DNA from: Bacillota bacterium
GTDB taxonomy: Bacteria > Bacillota_A > Clostridia > Acetivibrionales > DUMB01
NCBI GenBank assembly: GCA_023621975.1
Contig: JAMOAC010000409.1
Span: 1 to 6,564 of the forward strand
Length of the DNA: 6,564 nt
Direction: 5' to 3'
Shown here: piece by piece, positions 1 to 5,405 of the stretch
Position numbering within the stretch: position 1 is the stretch's first letter
How the letters are laid out: each line of letters starts with the position of its first letter
The notes under the pieces: generated by a model
The model's database searches: none
Seen by the model: the letters and a program-made list of their open reading frames with translations, nothing else
What the model was told of the DNA's origin: nothing
Position numbers and translations under genes: made by a program

Positions 1-1123
1 CGGACTGAGTAACCAGTACTGACTGGCCTATTATTTCATCATCTATATAGTAATGCACATAACCTACTTCGATTCCCTTGTAAACCGGCGCCTCCAATTT
101 TTCCGGAAGCTCAACATATCTTTTGACTTTATCAAGCTCATCGCTTTTAAGCGGAACCTTGACCTGCTCCATTGCCGCTACAGGCACATAGGGCTCAATC
201 CCCTTTACCACAGGCACTGAAGCAACACTGTCGCCTTTATTCAGGAGAATATGGGGTTTATAGTTTTTAAAGGCATAATCCAGAATTGCCTTGCTGCTTT
301 GCGCACGGGCATTCCTGCTGGGGCAGTTCAACACAACAGAGATTATCCTCCAGTTATCCCGCGTTGCAGAAGTAACAAGGCATCTTCCCGCTTTACTGGT
401 ATACCCGGTCTTGACACCGTCGGCTCCCGGATAAAAGCCAAGCATCTCATTGGTGTTGTAAAGGCTCCTGTATGAAATGGTGGTCTGAACTGTGCCTACG
501 ATCTTTGAAAATGTAGGATTTCTCAGTGCATATGCAGTGATGATCGCCAAATCATAAGGAGTGGTGTAATGCCCTTCCACATCAAGCCCGTGGGGTGTTA
601 CAAAGTGTGTATTAATGGCACCAAGCTCATAGGCCTTTTCATTCATCATTTCCGCAAAACCCTCTACAGTACCGCCTATATGCTCTGCTATTGCAATTGC
701 CGCATCATTTCCAGAGTTAAGCATGAGTCCGTAAAGAAGGTCTATAAGCTTTATTTTCTGCCCCTTTTTCAGGCCTATTCTTGATCCCCATATACTTGCA
801 GCCCTTTCACTGACGGTAACTACATCGTCCAGGTTTCCCCGTTCAAGCGCAACAATTGCCGTCATTATCTTTGTGGTGCTGGCCATTTTCCTGGGCGTAT
901 ATCCGTCCTTTTCATATAATACCCTGCCGCTTTCCATATCAATAACTATCGCAGCTTTCGCATCTATTTTCGGCTCGCCTGACTCCTCCGCAGGGCTTAC
1001 GGTTGAAAATGTTGGTACAAAATGTTCTTCTTCCAGGACATCGTCAGCAATAACCGGATTGTAAACAGCTGTTGCAACTGATATTATTATTGTTATCAGC
1101 AGTAAGGCTTTGTATTTTCTCAT
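1..1123 (-). CDS. D-alanyl-D-alanine carboxypeptidase, DacF-type (peptidase S11), 3' end missing
   Basis: Removes the terminal D-alanine from peptidoglycan stem peptides outside the membrane. The reading frame is open from ATG 1123 to the left edge, giving 374 residues. It has an N-terminal signal peptide: RKYK, then a hydrophobic stretch, with likely cleavage after Ala26 (VIA-DD). All three active-site motifs of the penicillin-binding family are present: S82-T-T-K85 with the catalytic serine, S137-G-N, and K238-T-G. A PBP5-type C-terminal beta domain runs from about residue 285 to the edge. The usual family length is 380-440, so little is missing. AGGTG at 1130-1134 sits 6 bases before the start. 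A sigma-F-like promoter lies upstream (1170-1198). B. subtilis dacF is forespore-expressed and lies just before spoIIAA, so this is probably its counterpart, but clostridia carry several paralogues and the left flank is not visible. Family call certain, subtype inferred. Confidence 0.95.
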   Translation of the reverse strand, partial: MRKYKALLLITIIISVATAVYNPVIADDVLEEEHFVPTFSTVSPAEESGEPKIDAKAAIVIDMESGRVLYEKDGYTPRKMASTTKIMTAIVALERGNLDDVVTVSERAASIWGSRIGLKKGQKIKLIDLLYGLMLNSGNDAAIAIAEHIGGTVEGFAEMMNEKAYELGAINTHFVTPHGLDVEGHYTTPYDLAIITAYALRNPTFSKIVGTVQTTISYRSLYNTNEMLGFYPGADGVKTGYTSKAGRCLVTSATRDNWRIISVVLNCPSRNARAQSSKAILDYAFKNYKPHILLNKGDSVASVPVVKGIEPYVPVAAMEQVKVPLKSDELDKVKRYVELPEKLEAPVYKGIEVGYVHYYIDDEIIGQSVLVTQS

Positions 1124-1169
1124 TAAATACACCTGCCGGCAAAATAAAAATATTTTATTGTATTAAAAT

Positions 1170-1198
1170 TGTCTCACCCTTTAAATATATGATTATAC
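1170..1198 (-). promoter_or_regulatory. Probable sigma-F promoter of the carboxypeptidase gene
   Basis: Reading the minus strand, GTATA (1198-1194) is followed by a 15-base spacer and GGTGAGACA (1178-1170). The B. subtilis sigma-F consensus, as I recall it, is GYWTA, about 15-16 bases, GGNRANAHT. The -35 fits fully and the -10 at 8 of 9 positions. The predicted transcript begins about 40 bases before ATG 1123. A sigma-A reading of the same area (TATAAT at 1197-1192 with TTCTCA upstream) is possible but has a poorer -35. Confidence 0.55.
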
Positions 1199-1222
1199 GC
1201 TGCTTTATATAACGGTGAGAAT
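1193..1222 (+). promoter_or_regulatory. Probable sigma-F promoter of the DUF342 gene
   Basis: On the plus strand TTATA (1193-1197) is followed by 16 bases and GGTGAGAAT (1214-1222). The -10 matches the sigma-F consensus GGNRANAHT at all 9 positions. The -35 matches GYWTA at 4 of 5, lacking the first G. Its -35 overlaps the -35 of the opposite promoter, so the two are arranged back to back. The predicted leader before ATG 1285 is about 55 bases. Confidence 0.5.
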
Positions 1223-1284
1223 TCTGCAACTAAATCTATTATTAAATCTATCCGATAATTATATTGGAGAGAGGGGAATTATCA

Positions 1285-2874
1285 ATGGAGGATAGGATAA
1301 TTTTTTCCAATGAGTACATAAAAATATATGAGAATTCCAGGGAAATATTTATAGAATCTTTTAAAAAAGGCTTCCCTATCGATGAATTATATAATATAAT
1401 GTCATCCTATCCTGAAATTGGCCTGACAAATTTCAGAGCCCTGAGAGATTCCATAAATTTTGCCCCAAAAGCTCCTGTAAAGATCGGAGAGCTCAAAGAA
1501 CCAATTTCCATTACAATATCCGATAATAAAATGGCTGCATACCTTGTCCTTAATTTGCCTCCGGAACAGTTAAAAGCGGAAAACAGGGAAAGTCTCGTAA
1601 AAACAATTTTGAAATTAATGGAAGAGAAAGGCATTGTACACGGTATCAGGTACGATGTCCTCCGGGGTGAACTTGTTAACGGAAAGCAATATAAAATTGC
1701 AGAAGGAACCCCGCCCATTAACGGAAGGGATGCCGTTGTAAAAATGTATGAACTGGCAGACCCGAAGCCTGTTGTAGGTGAGTACGGCAAAGTTGATTTT
1801 TATGAATTAAAATTAATAAACAGGGTCAAAGTTGGTGACTGGCTTGGCGAAAGGACAGACCCTACAGACGGAATACCCGGATTGACGGTGACCGGTGAAA
1901 CGGTAAAACCGGTAAAAGGAAGAAATATCCCTTTAAACTATGATAAAAACTCAGTACATGAAATACAACTCGACGGTAAGACGGTTCTTTATTCAAAAAT
2001 AAACGGCGCTGTAAGCTACACAAATGGCAAGATTTCAGTATCAAATCACCTGGAAATCGACGGCGACGTTAACCCAAGCACCGGAAATATAAAATTTGAC
2101 GGATATGTTACCATTACCGGTACCGTTATGGAAGGCTTCAGCGTGATAGTGACAAAAGATATAGAGATAAACGGAGAACTGGGCATCAGTAATGTAAAGA
2201 AAATAATCAGTACGGGCGGAAGTATTTTCATAAGAGGAGGAGTTTCTTCGAAAAGAGTATCGGAAATCAGAGCCGCAAAAAACATTTATGCAAAGTATAT
2301 AGACAACGCCATCGTATCCTGCGGCGGTACCCTTCATATAGGCTACTATTGCAAAGACAGCATAGTAAGTGCTAGGGAAGTGGTTGTTGACTCTGTTAAC
2401 GGCCGGATATTCGGAGGGCAGGTAACCGCTGACGTGAAAATTTCCACTCCTGTTTTAGGGTCTGAAATAGAAAGAAAAACCGTCGTGGAAATAAGAGGAT
2501 TTAACAGGCGTGATATGGAAAAGGAACTCGAACAGATTGCCAACAGGATAAACCAGCTGAGAAAGGAACAGCAGGAACTCAAGCAAATTCTTTCAACTTT
2601 CAGGGCACAGGATCAAATGGATGAACAAAAATACAAGGAATATGAAAGTCTGTATGAAAAGTCTTTTTACATAAAAGAAGAGATAAAAAGCCTTGAAGAA
2701 GAAAGAAAAAACATGGCTTCTTATTTAAAAGCAAAAGGCGAAGGAGAAATATTTGTAAGCAAGCGTATTTTCCCTAATTGCACCATCATTATCAAGAAAA
2801 ACATAATTGAAGTCAAGTCGCCCATGTTTGCCACCACGTACTTTATTCAGGATGGCAGCGTCAAACAATTTTAA
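1285..2874 (+). CDS. FapA family (DUF342) protein with C-terminal coiled coil
   Basis: The protein is 529 residues, soluble, with no signal peptide or membrane segment. Start ATG 1285 is chosen because GAGAGGGG (1269-1276) lies 8 bases upstream. An in-frame TTG at 1264 lies before that site and is rejected. The N-terminal DUF342 domain begins near residue 70 (PISITISDNKMAAYL) and includes GIVHGI (about 117), AEGTPPINGRDAV, and VDF...VKVGDWLG (171 on). A beta-helix-like repeat follows from about 250 to 400, rich in I-x-G-x-V periodicity (LEIDGDVNPSTGNIKFDG at 256). Residues about 410-475 are charged coiled coil, and a short beta tail ends the protein. The fold resembles polymer-forming beta-helix scaffolds. 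In Vibrio vulnificus FapA influences flagellation, but no flagellar gene is seen here. The sigma-F-like promoter and spore neighbours suggest a forespore role. The family is clear, the function is not. Confidence 0.9.
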   Translation: MEDRIIFSNEYIKIYENSREIFIESFKKGFPIDELYNIMSSYPEIGLTNFRALRDSINFAPKAPVKIGELKEPISITISDNKMAAYLVLNLPPEQLKAENRESLVKTILKLMEEKGIVHGIRYDVLRGELVNGKQYKIAEGTPPINGRDAVVKMYELADPKPVVGEYGKVDFYELKLINRVKVGDWLGERTDPTDGIPGLTVTGETVKPVKGRNIPLNYDKNSVHEIQLDGKTVLYSKINGAVSYTNGKISVSNHLEIDGDVNPSTGNIKFDGYVTITGTVMEGFSVIVTKDIEINGELGISNVKKIISTGGSIFIRGGVSSKRVSEIRAAKNIYAKYIDNAIVSCGGTLHIGYYCKDSIVSAREVVVDSVNGRIFGGQVTADVKISTPVLGSEIERKTVVEIRGFNRRDMEKELEQIANRINQLRKEQQELKQILSTFRAQDQMDEQKYKEYESLYEKSFYIKEEIKSLEEERKNMASYLKAKGEGEIFVSKRIFPNCTIIIKKNIIEVKSPMFATTYFIQDGSVKQF

Positions 2875-2896
2875 AAAAGTACAGGTTTTATTTTTT

Positions 2897-2927
2897 TTAT
2901 ATTTTTTTTTGCAAATTGCACATAATA
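2897..2927 (+). promoter_or_regulatory. Possible sigma-G promoter of the SASP gene
   Basis: CATAATA at 2921-2927 fits the sigma-G -10 consensus CATNHTA exactly. TTATA at 2897-2901, 19 bases upstream, fits the -35 GHATR at 4 of 5. The leader would be about 100 bases. A second candidate -10, TATATTA at 2986-2992 (6 of 7), is closer to the gene but lacks a good -35. SASP genes are normally sigma-G dependent, so one of these may be used. The sequence alone does not decide. Confidence 0.3.
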
Positions 2928-3033
2928 AATCCGTACCCCTCAAAAGTTTATAAAAACATTGAAAAGTAAACCAAATCTTACTACTTATATTAACCTCCAA
3001 ACAAGACACAATAATGAGTGAGGAGGTGATATC

Positions 3034-3219
3034 ATGGCAAACAGGAGAAGTAAAACCGCTTTTGAAAACATGAAGTATGAAATTGCTGCTCAGGTTGGAG
3101 TTAACCTCAAGCAGGGATACAATGGTGACTTGCTCGCAAGAGACGCCGGTAGGATAGGTGGAAATATCGTTAAGAAGGTATTTGAAGCTTATACCGGAAA
3201 CAGTTATACCAATAAATAA
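3034..3219 (+). CDS. Alpha/beta-type small acid-soluble spore protein (SASP)
   Basis: This 61-residue protein coats DNA in the dormant spore core, shifting it toward A-form and protecting it from UV and chemical damage. It is degraded to amino acids by the GPR protease on germination. Both family signatures are present. MKYEIAAQVGVNL (residues 13-25) holds the GPR cleavage site at Glu16-Ile17, and LLARDAGRIGGNIVKKV (33-49) holds the DNA-contacting G-x-I-G-G-x-I-V-K-K helix. The N-terminal part is shorter than in the 65-72-residue Bacillus proteins, with an Arg/Lys-rich NRRSK start. The ribosome-binding site AGGAGGTGAT (3021-3030) is close to a perfect anti-16S match, with 7 bases between AGGAGG and ATG, as expected for a very abundant protein. 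It is monocistronic, with its own terminator downstream. Clostridial genomes carry several paralogues, so no individual ssp name is given. Confidence 0.97.
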   Translation: MANRRSKTAFENMKYEIAAQVGVNLKQGYNGDLLARDAGRIGGNIVKKVFEAYTGNSYTNK

Positions 3220-3243
3220 GCAATAAATGCGAAATAAATATAT

Positions 3244-3288
3244 AAACAGCAAAACAGCAGGAGTTTATCTCCTGCTGTTTTGCTGTTT
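3244..3288. terminator. Bidirectional terminator, perfect 20-bp inverted repeat
   Basis: Arms 3244-3263 and 3269-3288 are exact reverse complements around the loop TTTAT. The GC-rich core GCAGGAG/CTCCTGC (3257-3263, 3269-3275) is followed by TGTTTTGCTGTTT in both reading directions, giving a U-rich tail either way. It lies between the stop codons of the plus-strand SASP gene (3219) and the minus-strand 50-aa gene (3300), so one element can stop both convergent transcripts. Confidence 0.9.
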
Positions 3289-3299
3289 GCTGAACTTTA

Positions 3300-3452
3300 T
3301 TACTTACACCTGTCGTTTTCGCATTTTGACGGATCTCTTTGCCGCTCATCCAGGTTACGCCTGTTTTTTAACTCCTGCGAATTTGGTGAAATATCACGAC
3401 CCATTTCTACATTAACGTTGGATTTTTCCTTTTTGCGTTTTTTATCTTTCAT
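3300..3452 (-). CDS. 50-aa lysine-rich protein, third gene of the spore-coat-like operon
   Basis: ATG 3452 to TAA 3300 encodes 50 residues that I do not recognise. Translation support is good: GGAGGG (3460-3465) stands 7 bases before the ATG. The N-terminus is strongly basic (MKDKKRKKEK), the middle is polar (VNVEMGRDISPNSQEL), and the C-terminus is charged with two cysteines (SKCENDRCK). There is no hydrophobic segment, so it is probably disordered and soluble. It lies 66 bases downstream of the CotF gene on the same strand, and the bidirectional terminator follows, so it is likely the last gene of that operon. Its size and composition resemble minor small spore proteins, but I see no family motif. 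The two C-terminal cysteines (44, 49) could be crosslinked in a coat, which is speculation. Confidence 0.7.
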   Translation of the reverse strand: MKDKKRKKEKSNVNVEMGRDISPNSQELKNRRNLDERQRDPSKCENDRCK

Positions 3453-3484
3453 TTTATTACCCTCCGTTGTTTTCAATCTTTCTC

Positions 3485-3528
3485 ATCCATAAGGTATTAC
3501 ATCCTTATCCATTAAGTATTACATTCCC
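3485..3528. repeat. Imperfect 22-bp tandem direct repeat at the 3' end of the CotF gene
   Basis: Copies at 3485-3506 and 3507-3528 agree at 17 of 22 positions (ATCCATaAgGTATTACATcC against ATCCATtAaGTATTACATtC). The right copy contains the CotF stop codon and last residues. The left copy lies just downstream of the gene. It looks like a small slippage duplication. No functional role is evident. Confidence 0.6.
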
Positions 3529-3791
3529 ATTGTAGACTGCATTTTGCTGATTTCCTGTTGTACTCTGCCAATGTCCTGAGGACTTGCTGTTTGCGTCTGA
3601 TACCAGCCTTTTTGCACCATCAGGTCAAAAATCTGTTTTTGATGCTGGAATGTCTTGCTTAGTAAAGCCGCAGCGTCATTTCTCAAATTTTGATTTGAAC
3701 TTTCAAGTACAAGATTGGTAAGAGATGATGCGCACAACTTATGCTGATCAAGAAGTACGTTTAATATTTCCTTATCTCCTATGCTTGCCAA
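3519..3791 (-). CDS. Spore coat protein, CotF family
   Basis: This 90-residue, mainly helical protein matches the Coat F domain: an N-terminal helix DKEILNVLLDQHKLCASSLTNLVLES (6-31), LRNDAAALLSKTFQHQKQIFDLMVQKGWY (36-64) with the typical L-R-N, H-Q and G-W-Y positions, then TASPQDIGRVQQEI (68-81). The domain has a ferritin-like helical hairpin and is found in spore coat or spore-associated proteins of Bacillus and Clostridia. The start is TTG 3791. GGAGGG (3798-3803) lies 6 bases before it, and no other Met occurs until residue 58. The upstream gene ends at 3806, leaving 14 bases that hold this ribosome-binding site, so the two are probably translationally coupled. The C-terminal SKMQSTMGM is Met-rich. 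B. subtilis cotF is expressed in the mother cell, whereas the promoter candidate here looks forespore-like, so the compartment is open. Confidence 0.88.
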   Translation of the reverse strand: MASIGDKEILNVLLDQHKLCASSLTNLVLESSNQNLRNDAAALLSKTFQHQKQIFDLMVQKGWYQTQTASPQDIGRVQQEISKMQSTMGM

Positions 3792-3805
3792 AATTATCCC
3801 TCCTC

Positions 3806-4003
3806 TTAATGCATTGAAGCAGAATTGATATGTTTCATGAGCATCTGAATACCTTGCTGATGTTCTTTAGCCATTTGCTGGCACAAGCCCTTGACTTGCG
3901 GGTCTGTAGCCATTTGTGCACAGCCTTGCATGAATTTGACAGAGTTTTCTGCCATCTTGATGTTGTCATCAATAAGAATTAGTTCCTTTGTAGTCAGAGC
4001 CAT
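3806..4003 (-). CDS. Small CotF-like helical spore protein
   Basis: A 65-residue protein predicted as a two-helix hairpin (about 4-31 and 34-59). The second half, DPQVKGLCQQMAKEHQQGIQMLM (34-56), lines up with the CotF neighbour's NQNLRNDAAALLSKTFQHQKQIFDLM if three residues are dropped. Shared positions include V/L, K/R, the Lys, HQ, I and LM. I therefore infer a shortened relative of CotF lacking the GWY end. Two ATGs are possible. Position 4009 touches the ribosome-binding site GGGAGG (4010-4015), while 4003 has 6 bases of spacing, so 4003 is chosen (MALTTKELIL). It is rich in Met, Gln and His, with Cys28 and Cys41. It is the first gene of the minus-strand operon with the CotF and 50-aa genes. 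Exact role unknown. Confidence 0.8.
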   Translation of the reverse strand: MALTTKELILIDDNIKMAENSVKFMQGCAQMATDPQVKGLCQQMAKEHQQGIQMLMKHINSASMH

Positions 4004-4034
4004 ATCCATCCTCCCTTTTTAATTATTTCTCTTA

Positions 4035-4063
4035 TAGCATTTACATTTTTGCAAATACTATTC
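4035..4063 (-). promoter_or_regulatory. Possible sigma-G promoter of the CotF-like operon
   Basis: On the minus strand GAATA (4063-4059) matches the sigma-G -35 GHATR fully. After 17 bases, AATGCTA (4041-4035) matches the -10 CATNHTA at 6 of 7, with A in place of C. The start point would be about 25 bases before ATG 4003, which is a sensible leader. A sigma-E reading of the same -35 gives a much poorer -10. This suggests late forespore expression, contrary to the mother-cell expression of B. subtilis cotF. Confidence 0.4.
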
Positions 4064-4075
4064 ATAATGTTATTT

Positions 4076-4087
4076 CATTTCGAAATG
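4076..4087. promoter_or_regulatory. 12-bp perfect palindrome CATTTCGAAATG
   Basis: An exact palindrome in the 177-base divergent region between the CotF-like operon (start 4003) and the DUF421 gene (start 4181). It lies just upstream of the candidate -35 of the minus-strand operon. It could be a dimeric regulator site. I recognise no regulator for it. A weak hairpin GGATTG/CAATCC (4093-4098, 4105-4110) follows nearby. No convincing plus-strand promoter was found in this gap. Confidence 0.3.
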
Positions 4088-4180
4088 CGGCAGGATTGAA
4101 CAGGCAATCCAGGGCAAAAACAGCAAATTTAACATCAAAAAATAAGCTAAAGCAACAAAAATAAGTGAAAGGATGATACA

Positions 4181-4864
4181 ATGTTAGTAGTTTTTGCAAG
4201 AACACTAATTTTGTATGCGCTTATAGTCATTGTAATGAGAATAATGGGAAAGCGCCAAATAGGCCAGTTACAGCCCTTTGAACTTGTAGTTGCCATACTG
4301 ATATCCGAACTGGCTGCAGTACCTATGCAAAATACAGGTGTCCCGCTTGTAAACGGCATTGTCCCTATATTAACGCTCTTAATAGCACAAATAGCCATTT
4401 CGGTCATATCGTTAAAAAGCACAAAAGCAAGAACCATAATATGCGGCAAGCCTGCAGTCCTGGTAGAAAACGGTAATATCAGGGAAGATGAAATACGCAG
4501 GGAAATGTATACTTTAAACGACCTGCTTGAACAGTTGAGGATAAAAAACGTACCAAACATAGCTGATGTTGAATTTGCCATACTTGAAACCAACGGTCAG
4601 CTCAGTGTAATACCCAAATCCAATAAAAGGCCGTTAACCCCTCAGGATATGAATATATCAGCAAAATATGAAGGTCTTCCGCTGACCCTTATTGTGGACG
4701 GTGAGGTAAACGACCTGAACCTGGAAAAAGCAGGACATGACAGGGCTTGGTTGAAATCCGAGCTTTCAAAGTTTAACATAAACAATTTTGATGATGTTTT
4801 CCTTGCCAGCCTTGATTCCTCCGGTAACCTGTTTTGCCAGGAAAAGCAAAGAAAGGGGCGATAA
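4181..4864 (+). CDS. DUF421 (YetF family) membrane protein
   Basis: A 227-residue protein with three predicted N-terminal membrane helices (about 2-21, 34-50, 57-78), then a soluble C-terminal domain. Family hallmarks are GKRQIGQLQPFELVV (23-37) after the first helix, GKPAVLVENGNI (89-100), R-R-E-M-x-x-x-D-L-L-x-x-L-R (106-120) and DVEFAILETNGQLSVI (129-144), ending near the usual family length of about 220-230. Start ATG 4181 has AAAGGAT about 8 bases upstream. Relatives in Bacillus (YetF, YdfS, YrbG and the 2Duf protein of spoVA2mob) are associated with the spore inner membrane and wet-heat resistance. A spore role here is inferred from that and from the neighbours. The molecular activity is unknown. 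The DUF4363 gene begins 2 bases after its stop, a pairing that I recall as common in Clostridia. It may form a complex with that protein. Confidence 0.92.
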   Translation: MLVVFARTLILYALIVIVMRIMGKRQIGQLQPFELVVAILISELAAVPMQNTGVPLVNGIVPILTLLIAQIAISVISLKSTKARTIICGKPAVLVENGNIREDEIRREMYTLNDLLEQLRIKNVPNIADVEFAILETNGQLSVIPKSNKRPLTPQDMNISAKYEGLPLTLIVDGEVNDLNLEKAGHDRAWLKSELSKFNINNFDDVFLASLDSSGNLFCQEKQRKGR

Positions 4865-4866
4865 AA

Positions 4867-5259
4867 TTGGATGTATCGGTAAAGGCAGTTATATTTATAG
4901 CTGCCATTTTGATAATAATAGTAGCTTCAAGTATTCTTACAGGCATTTATTTGCAATCATCTTCACAAAAAATTACATACTACATTGAGGATATAGAAAA
5001 AAATACAAAGGATAAAGACTGGGAAAAAGCCGAAAAAACTCTTTCTGCATTGGAAAGCTACTGGTCAAAGACAAAGAGCAGATGGTCCATGCTCATTGAT
5101 CACCATGAAATTGACAATATAGACACATCCCTGGCAAAAATGTCAGCTTTCATTGAGCAAAGGGAGCAAATGCTTGCGCTTGCTGAGCTGTCCACACTGA
5201 AACAAATGGTGAGGCACATTCCGAAAAAGGAAGCTCCCGGCCTTGAAAATATATTTTAA
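4867..5259 (+). CDS. DUF4363 single-pass membrane protein
   Basis: A 130-residue protein with one N-terminal membrane helix (about 5-28: VKAVIFIAAILIIIVASSIL), no convincing cleavage site, and a helical soluble domain. Conserved DUF4363 features are visible: W52, W65 and W73 spaced along the first helices, D78-HHEID-83, and the C-terminal LENIF. Start TTG 4867 is chosen: AAGGGG (4853-4858) is 8 bases upstream, and the protein then begins directly before the membrane helix. An in-frame TTG at 4834 lies inside the DUF421 gene with no ribosome-binding site. The 2-base gap to DUF421 implies co-transcription and probably coupled translation, which suggests equal amounts of two membrane partners. 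Function unknown. The family is found mostly in spore-forming Firmicutes, and a role in the spore membrane is inference. Confidence 0.88.
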   Translation: MDVSVKAVIFIAAILIIIVASSILTGIYLQSSSQKITYYIEDIEKNTKDKDWEKAEKTLSALESYWSKTKSRWSMLIDHHEIDNIDTSLAKMSAFIEQREQMLALAELSTLKQMVRHIPKKEAPGLENIF

Positions 5260-5405
5260 ATGCAGAGACAATTTTGGCAGCCATTTGTCGTTTACTGCCG
5301 ATGATATTTGATACTATTAGCTGTGCTTTGATATAATTTTGCTGACGTTTCAATGCTGTTTTACAGTCTTCGCTTTTGTTCGCTTCCATTTACCCCCATT
5401 TATTT
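5260..5405. other. Convergent intergenic region with no clear terminator
   Basis: It lies between the stop codons of the plus-strand DUF4363 gene and the minus-strand methyltransferase gene. The only stems found are GGCAG/CTGCC with a 13-base loop (5277-5281, 5295-5299) and CTGT/ACAG (5356-5366). Neither has a U-run typical of an intrinsic terminator. A minus-strand open frame passes through it (see rejected items). Confidence 0.5.

Noticed and set aside
251..1064. Plus-strand open frames of 63-74 codons at 251, 569 and 873
   Set aside because: They are antisense to the carboxypeptidase gene, whose motifs and signal peptide are unambiguous.
1264..1284. TTG 1264 as start of the DUF342 gene
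   Set aside because: It would place the strong GAGAGGGG ribosome-binding site inside the coding region. ATG 1285 has that site at correct spacing.
2872..2915. Terminator after the DUF342 gene
   Set aside because: Long T-runs are present (2886-2910), but the only stem is a weak A/T pairing with no GC core, so I do not call it.
2725..3252. 175-codon minus-strand open frame
   Set aside because: It runs antisense to both the DUF342 gene end and the SASP gene, consists mostly of hydrophobic low-complexity residues from the T-rich spacer, and has no known domain.
3227..3492. Plus-strand open frames of 62 and 70 codons
   Set aside because: They pass through the terminator hairpin and lie antisense to the 50-aa gene, with no ribosome-binding site.
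4093..4110. GGATTG/CAATCC hairpin as a terminator or riboswitch
   Set aside because: A 6-bp stem without a U-run, between two divergent genes. There is nothing to terminate and no riboswitch core.
5150..5389. 79-codon minus-strand open frame following the methyltransferase gene
   Set aside because: It overlaps 110 bases of the DUF4363 gene in antisense, has only a G-run 3 bases before its ATG rather than a spaced Shine-Dalgarno site, and shows no recognisable domain. Conservation of the first 43 codons would be needed to revive it.
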